A stretch of DNA of 18,402 bases, taken from JAZGHN01 sp964496725 (lineage in GTDB: Bacteria > Chloroflexota > Dehalococcoidia > Dehalococcoidales > E44-bin46). Below, in pieces: positions 6,824-14,042 of the stretch. How positions within the stretch are numbered: position 1 is the first letter of the stretch; every line of letters begins with the position of its first letter. The stretch covers positions 1 through 18,402 of the forward strand of contig CAZCAS010000012.1 of the NCBI GenBank assembly GCA_964496725.1, given 5' to 3'. A program made the translations under genes and the position numbers. A model generated the notes under the pieces. The model was not told the origin of the DNA. It searched no databases and saw nothing but the letters and a program-made list of their open reading frames with translations.

Positions 6824-8353
6824 TTGGTGAAGAAAAAAGATTTACGGAAACTAATCACTATTGTTAGCCTGGTAACAGCACTGGCAGTAGTGGTACCACT
6901 CATGAGCGGCTGTTTGGGTAAGCCAGCAGAAGCACCGCCAGCAGCAGCACCAGAAGCACCACCAGCAGCAGCACCAGAAGCACCGCCAGCGGCAGCACCA
7001 GAAGCACCAGCCAAGACGATTACTGCTAAAATAGGCTTCCTTGCCCCGCTTACTGGACCGACCGCAGGGTGGGGACTCCCTGGTCTCTATGGCGACCAAA
7101 TCTGGGCCGAGCACTTTAATGCCCAAGGCGGCATCACGCTATCCGATGGTACCCAGGTTCTGGTAGAGATCGTCCCGTACGATAATGAGTATGTTACGGA
7201 AAAGGCGCTGACCGGCGCCAAGAAGCTGATACTTGACGACGGGGTATGCCTAGTTCAGATGCTGGGTGGAGCCACAGCAGCTGCCGCTGTCCCCTTCATG
7301 ACCGACCGGATGATGCTGTCCACCACCCTGTTGCCCAGCGACCTCACCCCAACCACCCTCTACCACCTAGCTCCCATCGAGGTCTGCCCATTCTACAATG
7401 CGACCCATGTTGAGTGGCTGGCCTTGCATGCTGATGAATTGGGAATCGACAGGAACGGAGACGGGGTGATAACCTTCGCTCAGGTGGCTCAGGATGACGA
7501 GCTGGGGCGACCGGGCATGGCAACGATGAATGCCGCTGCTGAGGCTGCTGGTATGAAGATTGTGTACTGGGAGCTGTTTGACCCGGAGACCACCGACTTC
7601 GCTCCCATCGTGAGCAAGATGATAGCCTCAGGGGCTGAGATCCTTGACTGGGGCATCTCCTATCCCGACTATGTCAACCTGCTCACCCAGCAGGCTTACC
7701 AGCAAGGCTATGAGGGACAGCTCGCATCGTGCACCCTCGATTTCTACGATGAGATCATTAAGAAGACCAGCCCAGAGTTCATGGAGGGCTTCGTGTGGAA
7801 CTTCGTCGACCTTGACGACCCAAAGCTGAATCCAAACCCCAACCCCTACGCTTTGATGAAGAACGAGGACTTCTGGAACGAATATCAGGAGAAATATCCC
7901 GGCACCTGGAGCGCGGTGTCCTATGAGTACATGGCCCAGCTAGATGAGTGGATGCAGGCGGTAAAGGCTGCCGATTCCATCGAGCCCATGAAGGTATTCG
8001 AGGCATGGAGGCACCCGGAGGAAAACAACATTTACCATGTATTTGGCAAGGGTACCTGGTGGGGCAAGGCCTTCTGGGGTATAGACAATGCCTTTATGGC
8101 CCCCTGGCCTGTAACCATGATGGTAGATAGCAAGGCCCGCATACAAGAATACCGCGACCAGCTTGACTGGTGGAACAGAAACAAGGAATACATGGTGAAA
8201 TGGAACATGAACCTTAACGAGATGTGGTGGCAACGCATGGGCGTTGACATGAGGGCAGGCATAAAGATGTGGGGAGTGGAGGATGAATTTTCCTGGCTGA
8301 CAGAGATGAGCGACGAGGAAATAGCGGACTGGCTGGCAAGCGGCGAGCAATGA
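6824..8353 (+). CDS. livK: LivK-type ABC transporter substrate-binding lipoprotein, Trp-rich
   Basis: This is the extracellular solute-binding lipoprotein (Peripla_BP_6/LivK family, type 1 fold) of an ABC importer. KKKDLRK is followed by a hydrophobic stretch and the lipobox LMSG-Cys30, so it is secreted and lipid-anchored. Residues 33-64 form a Pro/Ala linker of PEAPPAAA repeats; the ligand domain begins at TAKIGFLAPLTGPTAGWG. At about 509 residues it is over 100 longer than usual LivK proteins, the extra part being at the C-terminus. It contains about 22 tryptophans, clustered there (TWWGKAFWG, DWWNRN, MWWQRMG). TTG 6824 or GTG 6827 could start it, 6 or 9 bases after GAGGAGG (6811-6817). 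Family ligands include amino acids, amides and aromatic compounds; here methylated amines are an inference from position and aromatic content. Confidence 0.88.
   Translation: MVKKKDLRKLITIVSLVTALAVVVPLMSGCLGKPAEAPPAAAPEAPPAAAPEAPPAAAPEAPAKTITAKIGFLAPLTGPTAGWGLPGLYGDQIWAEHFNAQGGITLSDGTQVLVEIVPYDNEYVTEKALTGAKKLILDDGVCLVQMLGGATAAAAVPFMTDRMMLSTTLLPSDLTPTTLYHLAPIEVCPFYNATHVEWLALHADELGIDRNGDGVITFAQVAQDDELGRPGMATMNAAAEAAGMKIVYWELFDPETTDFAPIVSKMIASGAEILDWGISYPDYVNLLTQQAYQQGYEGQLASCTLDFYDEIIKKTSPEFMEGFVWNFVDLDDPKLNPNPNPYALMKNEDFWNEYQEKYPGTWSAVSYEYMAQLDEWMQAVKAADSIEPMKVFEAWRHPEENNIYHVFGKGTWWGKAFWGIDNAFMAPWPVTMMVDSKARIQEYRDQLDWWNRNKEYMVKWNMNLNEMWWQRMGVDMRAGIKMWGVEDEFSWLTEMSDEEIADWLASGEQ
6929..7012 (+). 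repeat. 24-bp tandem repeat coding the PEAPPAAA linker of livK
   Basis: Three and a half copies of a 24-base unit beginning GAAGCACC (6929-6952, 6953-6976, 6977-7000, partial to 7012) differ by only one or two bases. Each unit adds eight residues to the flexible linker between lipid anchor and ligand domain, so copy number may vary between strains. Confidence 0.85.
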
Positions 8354-8383
8354 GCCGGATATAAGCCAGATAAAGCGAACCTT

Positions 8384-8421
8384 AGCCGGGGCGGATGACT
8401 GATACATGTCACCCCCCGGCT
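8384..8421 (+). other. Stem-loop between livK and livH
   Basis: AGCCGGGG (8384-8391) pairs with CCCCGGCT (8414-8421), and TGAC (8396-8399) with GTCA (8408-8411) above an internal loop. No T run follows, so it is not a strong terminator. Such a hairpin after a binding-protein gene often shields the upstream mRNA and lowers permease expression. Confidence 0.6.
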
Positions 8422-8449
8422 GGGTTCAGTAACAAGGAAATTCGGTTAG

Positions 8450-9328
8450 ATGGGACTTATTTTACAACAAGCATTAAATGGAGCAAACCTTAGCGTTTTT
8501 TACGCCGTGATGGCGATAGGGTTCACACTCATCTTCGGCGTGATGGGCATAGTGAATCTGGCTCATGGCGAGCTTTACATGGTGGGGGCCTACGTGGTCT
8601 GGCTCACCTACGCCAAAGGTATCCTGCCCTTCCCCATAGCAGTACTGGCAGGCGCTGGCATCGTGGCCGGCATCGGGGTGGGCATGGAGCGTGTCCTGTT
8701 CAGGCCGATGCGAGGCAACGTGCTGATGGGCGCTATCCTTTCCGTAGGGATGATATTTATCCTGCAGGTGTTTGCCGCCACCAGGTGGCATGTTGGCTTG
8801 ATGAAGAATATCCCCCCAGCGATAAAAGGCTCGGTGACAATTCTCGGTGCTATAGCTCCCTGGCAGAGATTGATAGTAATCCCAGCCGCTGTTGCCTTGA
8901 TCGGGGGACTATGGTGGTTTCTGAGGCGAACCAAGCAGGGGCAGGCACTCCGTGCTGTCGCCCAAGACCCAGAGGCAGCCGCCCTGCAAGGGATTAGTAT
9001 AGACAGGGTAGGGATTATCGCCATGGCTATCTCGGCTGGTCTTGCCGGAGCAGCTGGAGGACTGATGGGACCGATAATGAGGGTAGACCCCTACATGGGG
9101 CACACCGCCCTTATTATGGCTTTAATGGTGACCATTGTCGGTGGGCTGGGCAGCATTGAGGGAGCAGCAGTCGCTGCCGTCATCTACGGCTTTTTGGTTG
9201 CTTTTGTCACCGGCTACTTTCCTAAAGAAATTGCCAGTCCGGCAACTATGGCCATCATAATCGGCGCCCTGCTTATGTTCATTACGCTAGTATTCAGACC
9301 AAGGGGGATATTGGGCCGTGGTACATAA
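8450..9328 (+). CDS. livH: Branched-chain amino acid-type ABC permease LivH
   Basis: LivH is one of the two membrane subunits of a hydrophobic-amino-acid-type (HAAT) importer. The 292-residue product is almost wholly hydrophobic with about eight membrane spans. Family blocks are GANLSVFYAVMAIGFTLIFGVMGIVNLAHGELYMVGAY at the N-terminus, GQALRAVAQDPEAAALQGI (coupling helix contacting the ATPase) and MVTIVGGLGSIEGA, ending in FRPRGILGRG. ATG 8450 follows an AAGGAA site. The stop overlaps the start of livM by 11 bases, so the two are translationally coupled. Substrate is set by the upstream binding protein, not by this subunit. Confidence 0.93.
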   Translation: MGLILQQALNGANLSVFYAVMAIGFTLIFGVMGIVNLAHGELYMVGAYVVWLTYAKGILPFPIAVLAGAGIVAGIGVGMERVLFRPMRGNVLMGAILSVGMIFILQVFAATRWHVGLMKNIPPAIKGSVTILGAIAPWQRLIVIPAAVALIGGLWWFLRRTKQGQALRAVAQDPEAAALQGISIDRVGIIAMAISAGLAGAAGGLMGPIMRVDPYMGHTALIMALMVTIVGGLGSIEGAAVAAVIYGFLVAFVTGYFPKEIASPATMAIIIGALLMFITLVFRPRGILGRGT

Positions 9329-10280
9329 AATCAAAGGTGGTTATCTTGCCCTAGGTATCTTCTTTGCTGTGCTGGCAGCAATGCCCTTTATCCTTGCAGA
9401 ATACCGGCTTACCACGGTGCTACTGATGCTGATCTGGGCCATCGTAACAGTAAGCTATCGCCTCCTAGCTACCACCGGGGAGTTCTCCCTGGGACACGTG
9501 GTGGTCATGGCTATCGGGGCTTACTCCAGTGCCATAATGTCACGCAATATGGGCATCCCCTTCTGGTATAGTGCGCCTTTAGGAGGGCTGATCGCCGCTG
9601 GTTTTGCTGCGGCAACAGCCTACCCCCTGTTCAGGATGAGGGGGTTCTATTTCCTCCTCGGTTCTTTCGCCCTAGGTGAGGCGATACGGCTATGCTTCAG
9701 GGGATTTAAGGAACCCTTCGGGGGGGAAGGCGGATTCTGGTACGTCCCCCACCCTTCATGGGGTTCATTCACCTTTGACACCACCTTCTCCTATTTCTAC
9801 CTGGTGTTAGGGGTAGCAGCAGCGTGTCTCTTCATTATGTATCGCATAGACCAGAGCCGTATCGGCAAAGCCCTAGTGGCTATCCATAGCCAAGAGACTC
9901 TATGTGAAAGCCTGGGGATAAACACCCTGGGATACAAGACCCTAGCTTATATCACCGCCTCCTTCTTCGCCGGCATTGCCGGTGCTCTGCTTGGCCATTT
10001 TATGACAACAGTGAGCCCTCCTCAGTTCGCTATAGGCTCCATGTTACTCGTTCTGGTCTGGGCAGTCGTGGGAGGAGTGATCACCTTCTGGGGTCCCATA
10101 GCCGGGGTGTTCACCCTGTATTCCATCCAAGAGACGCTCCGCGGCGCCCTCGCAGAGTATATGCCCATGTTCTATGGCATTATCCTGATAGCAGTGGTTT
10201 TTGCTCTGCCCGGGGGTCTAGAGAGTCTACCAGCGAGAATCGCCGCTTGGCGAAGGGTAAGAAGAGAGAAAAGAAGCTAA
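9318..10280 (+). CDS. livM: Branched-chain amino acid-type ABC permease LivM
   Basis: LivM is the second membrane subunit of the importer. The 320-residue product has about nine to ten hydrophobic spans; LATTGEFSLGHVVVMAIGAYSSAIM, GKALVAIHSQETLCESLGIN and VWAVVGGVITFWGPIAGV correspond to the family's conserved loops. It starts at GTG 9318 inside the end of livH. The usual C-terminal ATPase fusion is absent. The gene ends in TAA at 10278-10280, and a strong terminator follows within 35 bases, so the plus-strand unit stops here without livG or livF. Confidence 0.92.
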   Translation: MVHKIKGGYLALGIFFAVLAAMPFILAEYRLTTVLLMLIWAIVTVSYRLLATTGEFSLGHVVVMAIGAYSSAIMSRNMGIPFWYSAPLGGLIAAGFAAATAYPLFRMRGFYFLLGSFALGEAIRLCFRGFKEPFGGEGGFWYVPHPSWGSFTFDTTFSYFYLVLGVAAACLFIMYRIDQSRIGKALVAIHSQETLCESLGINTLGYKTLAYITASFFAGIAGALLGHFMTTVSPPQFAIGSMLLVLVWAVVGGVITFWGPIAGVFTLYSIQETLRGALAEYMPMFYGIILIAVVFALPGGLESLPARIAAWRRVRREKRS

Positions 10281-10312
10281 TAGAGGTGGGGTAAGAGAAA
10301 TCACCGCTGAGA

Positions 10313-10358
10313 AATTAAAAAGCCCGAGTAACTATAGTTTCACTCGGGCTTTTTAATT
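10313..10358. terminator. Bidirectional intrinsic terminator between livM and livG
   Basis: A 17-bp perfect stem joins 10313-10329 and 10342-10358 around a 12-base loop. The core is AAAAAGCCCGAGT against ACTCGGGCTTTTT, so a GC stem is followed by a T run on both strands, serving the converging livM and livG. Confidence 0.95.
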
Positions 10359-10398
10359 GACGCCATCTACTTAATCAGCCTGTACCGCGCCATGCAGT

Positions 10399-11166
10399 TC
10401 AAGCAACAAATTCCCCCGCTCCTAAGTAAGCCTCAATGACCTCTGGATTCGTCTGTATTTCTTTAGGCGTGCCCTCAGCGAGCTTCCTGCCGAAGCTGAG
10501 CACAGTTACCTGGTCTGATATACCCATAACTGCCTTCATATCATGCTCCACAAGCAACACCGTTATCCCCTGGTGACGTATCTGTTTTATCAGTCCCATG
10601 AAGTGCTCGGTCTCTACCGGGTTCATGCCGGTGACTGGCTCATCTAGGCAGAGCAGTTTGGGCTCAGTAGCCACAGCCAAGGCAACCCCCAACGCCCTCT
10701 GATGGCCATGGGGAAGATTCATCGCCAGTTCATCCTTGAGTTCGGCCAAGCCAAAAAACTCAAGCAGCTCTAGGCATTTCTTCTTGTGCTCCGCCTCTAT
10801 CTTCGAGGCAGTACCCATGAACTTAGTGATGAAGTTCATCCCGGCATGCAAATGGCGCGCCACCATCATCGCTTGGAGCACAGTATGGTCAGTGAAGAGA
10901 ATATTAGTGGCTTGAAAAGTCCGCACCAAGCCTCTAGCGGCTATCTGATGTGGCTTAAGTCCGGTTATATCCTCTCCATTATAGCTAATCGTGCCGCTAG
11001 TTACCTCGTAGACCCCGCTGATAAGATTATACATGGTTGTCTTACCAGCGCCATTGGGGCCGATAAGCGCCCTAATCTCTCCCTCATTAATATCCATACT
11101 AAAGTCGCTTACCGCTGCCAGACCACCAAAATATTTAGTCACCTCTTTTAACTCAAGTAAAGCCAT
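10399..11166 (-). CDS. livG: ABC transporter ATP-binding protein LivG
   Basis: LivG is one of the two ATPases of a HAAT importer. In the 255-residue product Walker A is GPNGAGKT (36-43), the Q-loop glutamine is in VRTFQ (85), Walker B LLCLDEP (171-177) and the switch histidine VEHDM (208). NPVETEHFMGLI and the C-terminal PEVIEAYLGAGE are LivG-type. The ABC signature is unusual: LPHGHQ (151-156), where LivG proteins commonly have a form like LxYGQQ; the glycine and last glutamine are kept. ATG 11166 follows AAGGAGGTC. It is on the opposite strand to livKHM with its own promoter, and no livF is in the window, so the second ATPase must be encoded elsewhere, or LivG works as a homodimer. Confidence 0.93.
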   Translation of the reverse strand: MALLELKEVTKYFGGLAAVSDFSMDINEGEIRALIGPNGAGKTTMYNLISGVYEVTSGTISYNGEDITGLKPHQIAARGLVRTFQATNILFTDHTVLQAMMVARHLHAGMNFITKFMGTASKIEAEHKKKCLELLEFFGLAELKDELAMNLPHGHQRALGVALAVATEPKLLCLDEPVTGMNPVETEHFMGLIKQIRHQGITVLLVEHDMKAVMGISDQVTVLSFGRKLAEGTPKEIQTNPEVIEAYLGAGEFVA

Positions 11167-11225
11167 ATGACCTCCTTACCTAAAGACGAATGGAACCTCC
11201 CACCAAAAGATGAGCATCCGTCAAT

Positions 11226-11254
11226 AAAATAGCACTGTTGATTGAGCTTGTCAA
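11226..11254 (-). promoter_or_regulatory. Promoter of livG
   Basis: On the minus strand TTGACA (11254-11249) and TATTTT (11231-11226) are 17 bases apart, between the tRNA gene and livG. Transcription would start near 11219, giving a leader of about 50 nt. Confidence 0.65.
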
Positions 11255-11288
11255 ACCCCTTTGGCCTCCCGGAAGAGGCGACTCTGAA

Positions 11289-11370
11289 TGGGGAAGCGGG
11301 GACTCGAACCCCGACGCCTTGCGGCACATGATCCTAAGTCATGCTCGTCTGCCAATTCCGACACTTCCCC
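11289..11370 (-). tRNA. tRNA-Leu, anticodon UAG
   Basis: The minus strand gives an 82-nt class II tRNA. The acceptor GGGGAAG pairs with CTTCCCC, discriminator A is at 11289, and the T arm is CGGGGTTCGAGTCCCCG. The anticodon loop CTTAGGA is closed by ATGA/TCAT, so the anticodon is 5'-UAG-3', which reads CUA and related leucine codons. A long variable arm (TGCCGCAAGGCGT region) and the D-loop GGCAGACG fit leucine. CCA is not encoded. It is not a suppressor or a tRNA-Pyl, whose anticodon is CUA. Confidence 0.95.
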
Positions 11371-11380
11371 ACGCACAAAT

Positions 11381-11409
11381 AATATATCACTTTACCCAAC
11401 CTGCCTCAA
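11381..11409 (-). promoter_or_regulatory. Promoter of the tRNA-Leu gene
   Basis: On the minus strand TTGAGG (11409-11404) and TATATT (11386-11381) are 17 bases apart, and the mature tRNA begins 11 bases after the -10 box. Confidence 0.55.
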
Positions 11410-11440
11410 GCTACTTATAGATGAGCCAACAGTGGCCATA

Positions 11441-11469
11441 TTGACAAAAAATAGCATTGAGGCTAGGAT
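11441..11469 (+). promoter_or_regulatory. Promoter of the gamma-glutamylcyclotransferase-like gene
   Basis: TTGACA (11441-11446) and TAGGAT (11464-11469) are 17 bases apart. Transcription would begin near 11476, about 28 bases before the start codon. Confidence 0.6.
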
Positions 11470-11503
11470 TTACCCAGGGAAATACTCCCTCCAGTGTTAA
11501 AAG

Positions 11504-11905
11504 ATGTACTATTTTGCCTATGCTTCTAATCTAAACCGAAAGCAGATGCTAGAGCGCTGCCCGGATAGCAAGCCCAAGTTTATCGCCACCCTCCCCAATT
11601 ACAAGCTGGTGTTTACGGGATGGTCCAGGCAATGGCGAGGTGGAGTTGCCACCATCAGGCCATTTAAAGGGGAGAAGGTTCTGGGGGCTATTTATGACAT
11701 TTCGGATAGAGATTTAAGGCGGCTGGACCGATATGAAGGCTGCCCCGGCGAGTACAATAGATTGAATGTCATAGTATTTGATGAAAATGGCGCCCCCGTA
11801 GAATCCATAACCTACATTAAGGGCAGGCAATCAGAAGAGACAAAGCCCTCCCCGGAGTACCTATCTGTTATTCAGCAGGGCTGTAGAGACTGGAAAATCA
11901 TTTGA
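11504..11905 (+). CDS. Gamma-glutamylcyclotransferase-like (GGCT/AIG2 fold) protein
   Basis: Members of this fold convert gamma-glutamyl dipeptides or gamma-glutamylamines to 5-oxoproline and a free amino acid or amine. The 133-residue protein opens with YYFAYASNLN, the substrate-binding loop (residues 2-11), and carries the catalytic glutamate as Glu78 in DRYEGCPGEY; VLGAIYDIS and YIKGR are further family strands. The start is ATG 11504, with only a weak ribosome site ahead, so initiation may be poor. A DUF6506-like gene follows after 26 bases, probably in the same transcript. Which substrate it uses cannot be told; a link to gamma-glutamyl-methylamide would suit the neighbourhood but nothing here shows it. 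Confidence 0.85.
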   Translation: MYYFAYASNLNRKQMLERCPDSKPKFIATLPNYKLVFTGWSRQWRGGVATIRPFKGEKVLGAIYDISDRDLRRLDRYEGCPGEYNRLNVIVFDENGAPVESITYIKGRQSEETKPSPEYLSVIQQGCRDWKII

Positions 11906-11931
11906 TTTTGTCACAAATAAGGAGGTAGAGC

Positions 11932-12252
11932 ATGGCTTTCAAATCAGGGATTATTGTTACCGCACCTGACGCAGACCCTAAGAAACACAGAGCCTCAATC
12001 AAAACCCCCAAGTATGAACTCACGGTAGCAGTGGTCGAGCATGGCAATCCAGACCAGGCAGTCGAGGTATGTCAGGAGTTAGTTCGAAATGAAGGGATCC
12101 GCTCCTTCATCCTCTGCCCCGGTTTCTCCCACCAGATGGTAGCGAAGATAGCCAATGCCCTCGGCAAGGAGGTCGCCGTGAGTGTAGCCAGGGGTGACAC
12201 GCAGAGTACGGCGGTGACAAGCAGGATTTTGAAAGAGGAAGGGTGGTTCTAG
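11932..12252 (+). CDS. Small DUF6506-like protein with UAG stop
   Basis: The 106-residue protein resembles the uncharacterised DUF6506 group as I recall it (APDADPKKHRASIKTPKYELTVAVV, then a stretch rich in small residues around ILCPGFSH). No function is known to me. Alternating strands and helices suggest a small alpha/beta fold without signal peptide or membrane span. ATG 11932 follows a strong AAGGAGG. Its stop is TAG at 12250-12252, the only UAG stop among the genes ended in this window. If it were read as pyrrolysine, nine residues (AEHKGDRTS) would be added before TGA at 12280-12282. Confidence 0.8.
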   Translation: MAFKSGIIVTAPDADPKKHRASIKTPKYELTVAVVEHGNPDQAVEVCQELVRNEGIRSFILCPGFSHQMVAKIANALGKEVAVSVARGDTQSTAVTSRILKEEGWF

Positions 12253-12301
12253 GCAGAACACAAGGGTGACCGGACTAGCTGAACCCGGTACCGGATAATA
12301 A

Positions 12302-12332
12302 AGGGCTTCTAGCGGGACTCGCTAGAAGCCCT
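12302..12332. terminator. Terminator between the DUF6506-like gene and the glutamate synthase-like gene
   Basis: GGGCTTCTAGCG (12303-12314) pairs perfectly with CGCTAGAAGCCC (12320-12331) around a five-base loop, with one more A-T pair outside. A T-rich tail (TTTATT) follows only on the minus strand, so it mainly ends the nrpR-hisF-glutamate synthase unit and may also stop plus-strand transcripts. Confidence 0.8.
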
Positions 12333-12408
12333 CAGAAGGAGATGCTGAGCAGCAAAGTCAATTATGTCTTTAACAGCTACCCCCTATTAATAGCAAGCAA
12401 CTAGAAGT

Positions 12409-14001
12409 TTAAACCTCCAGAATACTCATTGCCTCTTCCCTATAGGCATCCATTAGATATGGTATCCCAGTAACCTTGGCACATTCTTCGGTCAGGGACA
12501 TAAGCTCACGCCGGCTAATTGCAGGTACACTAAAACATCTAGCACCAGCCATCAACTGCTGAAGCCCAACCCTGAGCTTATCAGCGTAGCTGTAGATTCC
12601 TACGGCACCCAGAGGAATGTGCTTCATCTCGTCGGCACCTACTATATTCTTGACATCTTCGTAATTGATAAAAATCTCCTCAAGGGTCGAGCCAAATTGA
12701 CCAACAGTGCTGGGTAGTTTTCCATCCTTGAGCCACTGCCCAATATTCTTGCCAACCATACCCGGAATCATCAAAGCCCGGCCCATACATACCGCCTTGG
12801 TGAAGGGAGCACCAAGGGCGAGCGCCTTAAATACGCCATCCTCACTGCTGAAGCCACCAGCAAAAGCGATATCAGGTACTCGCTCACCTCTATCAGCCAG
12901 TTTCTTGGCAAACTCATAAGCCGCAGCGTGTAGATAGAGACTGGGTATCCCCCACTCCTCCATCATCCGCCATGGACTCATCCCGGTCCCCCCTCCAGCA
13001 CCATCAATAGTAAGCAGGTCGATTTTAGCCTTTGAGCCCCACTTAATGGCCATCGCCAGCTCACGCAAGCTGTAGGCACCGGTCTTCAAGGTAATGCGCT
13101 TGAATCCCAGAGCCCTTAACCGATTAATCTCTGCGTAAAAACTCTCCTCATCCACAAAACCAAGGCGGCTGTGGCGCTCAAACGCCTTGATAGCACCATC
13201 TTTAAAGGCTGCCTGGCTAACAGGATGCTGAGGGTCGGGAGTAACAATATAGCCGCGCTTCTGGAGCTCCAACGCCCGTTCCAAACTGTTAACTTTTATC
13301 TCCCCGCCGATACATTTCGCGCCCTGTCCCCATTTTAGCTCAATGGTCTCCAGACCATGCTTATTGATGACATATTCAGCAACACCTAATCTGGTATCTT
13401 CCACATTCATCTGGACCAAGATTTCGCCGTATCCCTGATGATAACGACGATAACTCTCAATTCGGCGATCCATATCTGGCGATGAGACAACCTTCCCCTT
13501 TGAATCAACTTTAAGCTGCGGGTCGATACCACAGACATTCTCGCCACAGACCAGGGTAACCCCGCTCAGGGCAGCACCCACGGCGAAATGTTCCCAGTTC
13601 TTACGGGCTATCTCTGTAGAACCCAGGGCGCCAGTAAAGATAGGAGCCTTCATCTTGACTTTGATGTCCCACCCATACTCGGTTCCGGTATCTACCACAG
13701 GGAAGGTAGCAGTATCAGGACCACCAATAACACCGACAGGCAGTCCTTCGGCACCAAGAGCATATCCCTGGATATTAAGATGCGAGTAATCGACGGGATA
13801 GTTCTTGTCACCCCCGGCAGTGATTTCACCGTAGGTCTCGGGATAGATTAGCTCCCGCCCGCGAAAGCTTGCCTTAAATATCTCACAGTTTCCCGTGCAG
13901 CCATCAAGGCAACGGGTGCAGATGCCACTCATTGGCACTACACTTTTGGAACGGTTGGTGGTTCTGGTCGCTTCATTTGCATTTGGTCTCTGTAAATTCA
14001 T
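12409..14001 (-). CDS. FMN-binding glutamate synthase family protein (GltB domain 2-like)
   Basis: The 530-residue protein matches the FMN-binding synthase domain of glutamate synthase as found in free-standing archaeal-type and related proteins. In glutamate synthase this domain reduces 2-iminoglutarate to glutamate. The barrel's phosphate-binding stretch is IDGAGGGTGMSPW; KWGQGAKCIGGEIKV and AFAGGFSSEDGVFKALALGA are also family-typical. The N-terminus has Cys28-x2-Cys31-x3-Cys35-x3-Cys39, which could hold an iron-sulfur cluster. No glutaminase domain is fused. The ATG at 14001 lies nine bases after AAAAGGAG. It is last in the minus-strand unit, 41 bases after hisF. An N-methylglutamate synthase-like role (MgsC belongs to the same superfamily) is an alternative given the methylamine genes, but I cannot decide it from sequence. 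Confidence 0.85.
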   Translation of the reverse strand: MNLQRPNANEATRTTNRSKSVVPMSGICTRCLDGCTGNCEIFKASFRGRELIYPETYGEITAGGDKNYPVDYSHLNIQGYALGAEGLPVGVIGGPDTATFPVVDTGTEYGWDIKVKMKAPIFTGALGSTEIARKNWEHFAVGAALSGVTLVCGENVCGIDPQLKVDSKGKVVSSPDMDRRIESYRRYHQGYGEILVQMNVEDTRLGVAEYVINKHGLETIELKWGQGAKCIGGEIKVNSLERALELQKRGYIVTPDPQHPVSQAAFKDGAIKAFERHSRLGFVDEESFYAEINRLRALGFKRITLKTGAYSLRELAMAIKWGSKAKIDLLTIDGAGGGTGMSPWRMMEEWGIPSLYLHAAAYEFAKKLADRGERVPDIAFAGGFSSEDGVFKALALGAPFTKAVCMGRALMIPGMVGKNIGQWLKDGKLPSTVGQFGSTLEEIFINYEDVKNIVGADEMKHIPLGAVGIYSYADKLRVGLQQLMAGARCFSVPAISRRELMSLTEECAKVTGIPYLMDAYREEAMSILEV

Positions 14002-14042
14002 TTTCCAATACTCCTTTTCTAAACCCTTTTCCCAGGTTATTC

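Noticed and set aside
6929..7012. CRISPR-like or mobile repeat
   Set aside because: The repeats are contiguous, in frame and encode a Pro/Ala linker in a lipoprotein.
11289..11370. tRNA with UAG anticodon as an amber suppressor
   Set aside because: Anticodon 5'-UAG-3' pairs with CUA (leucine). Reading the UAG codon needs anticodon CUA.
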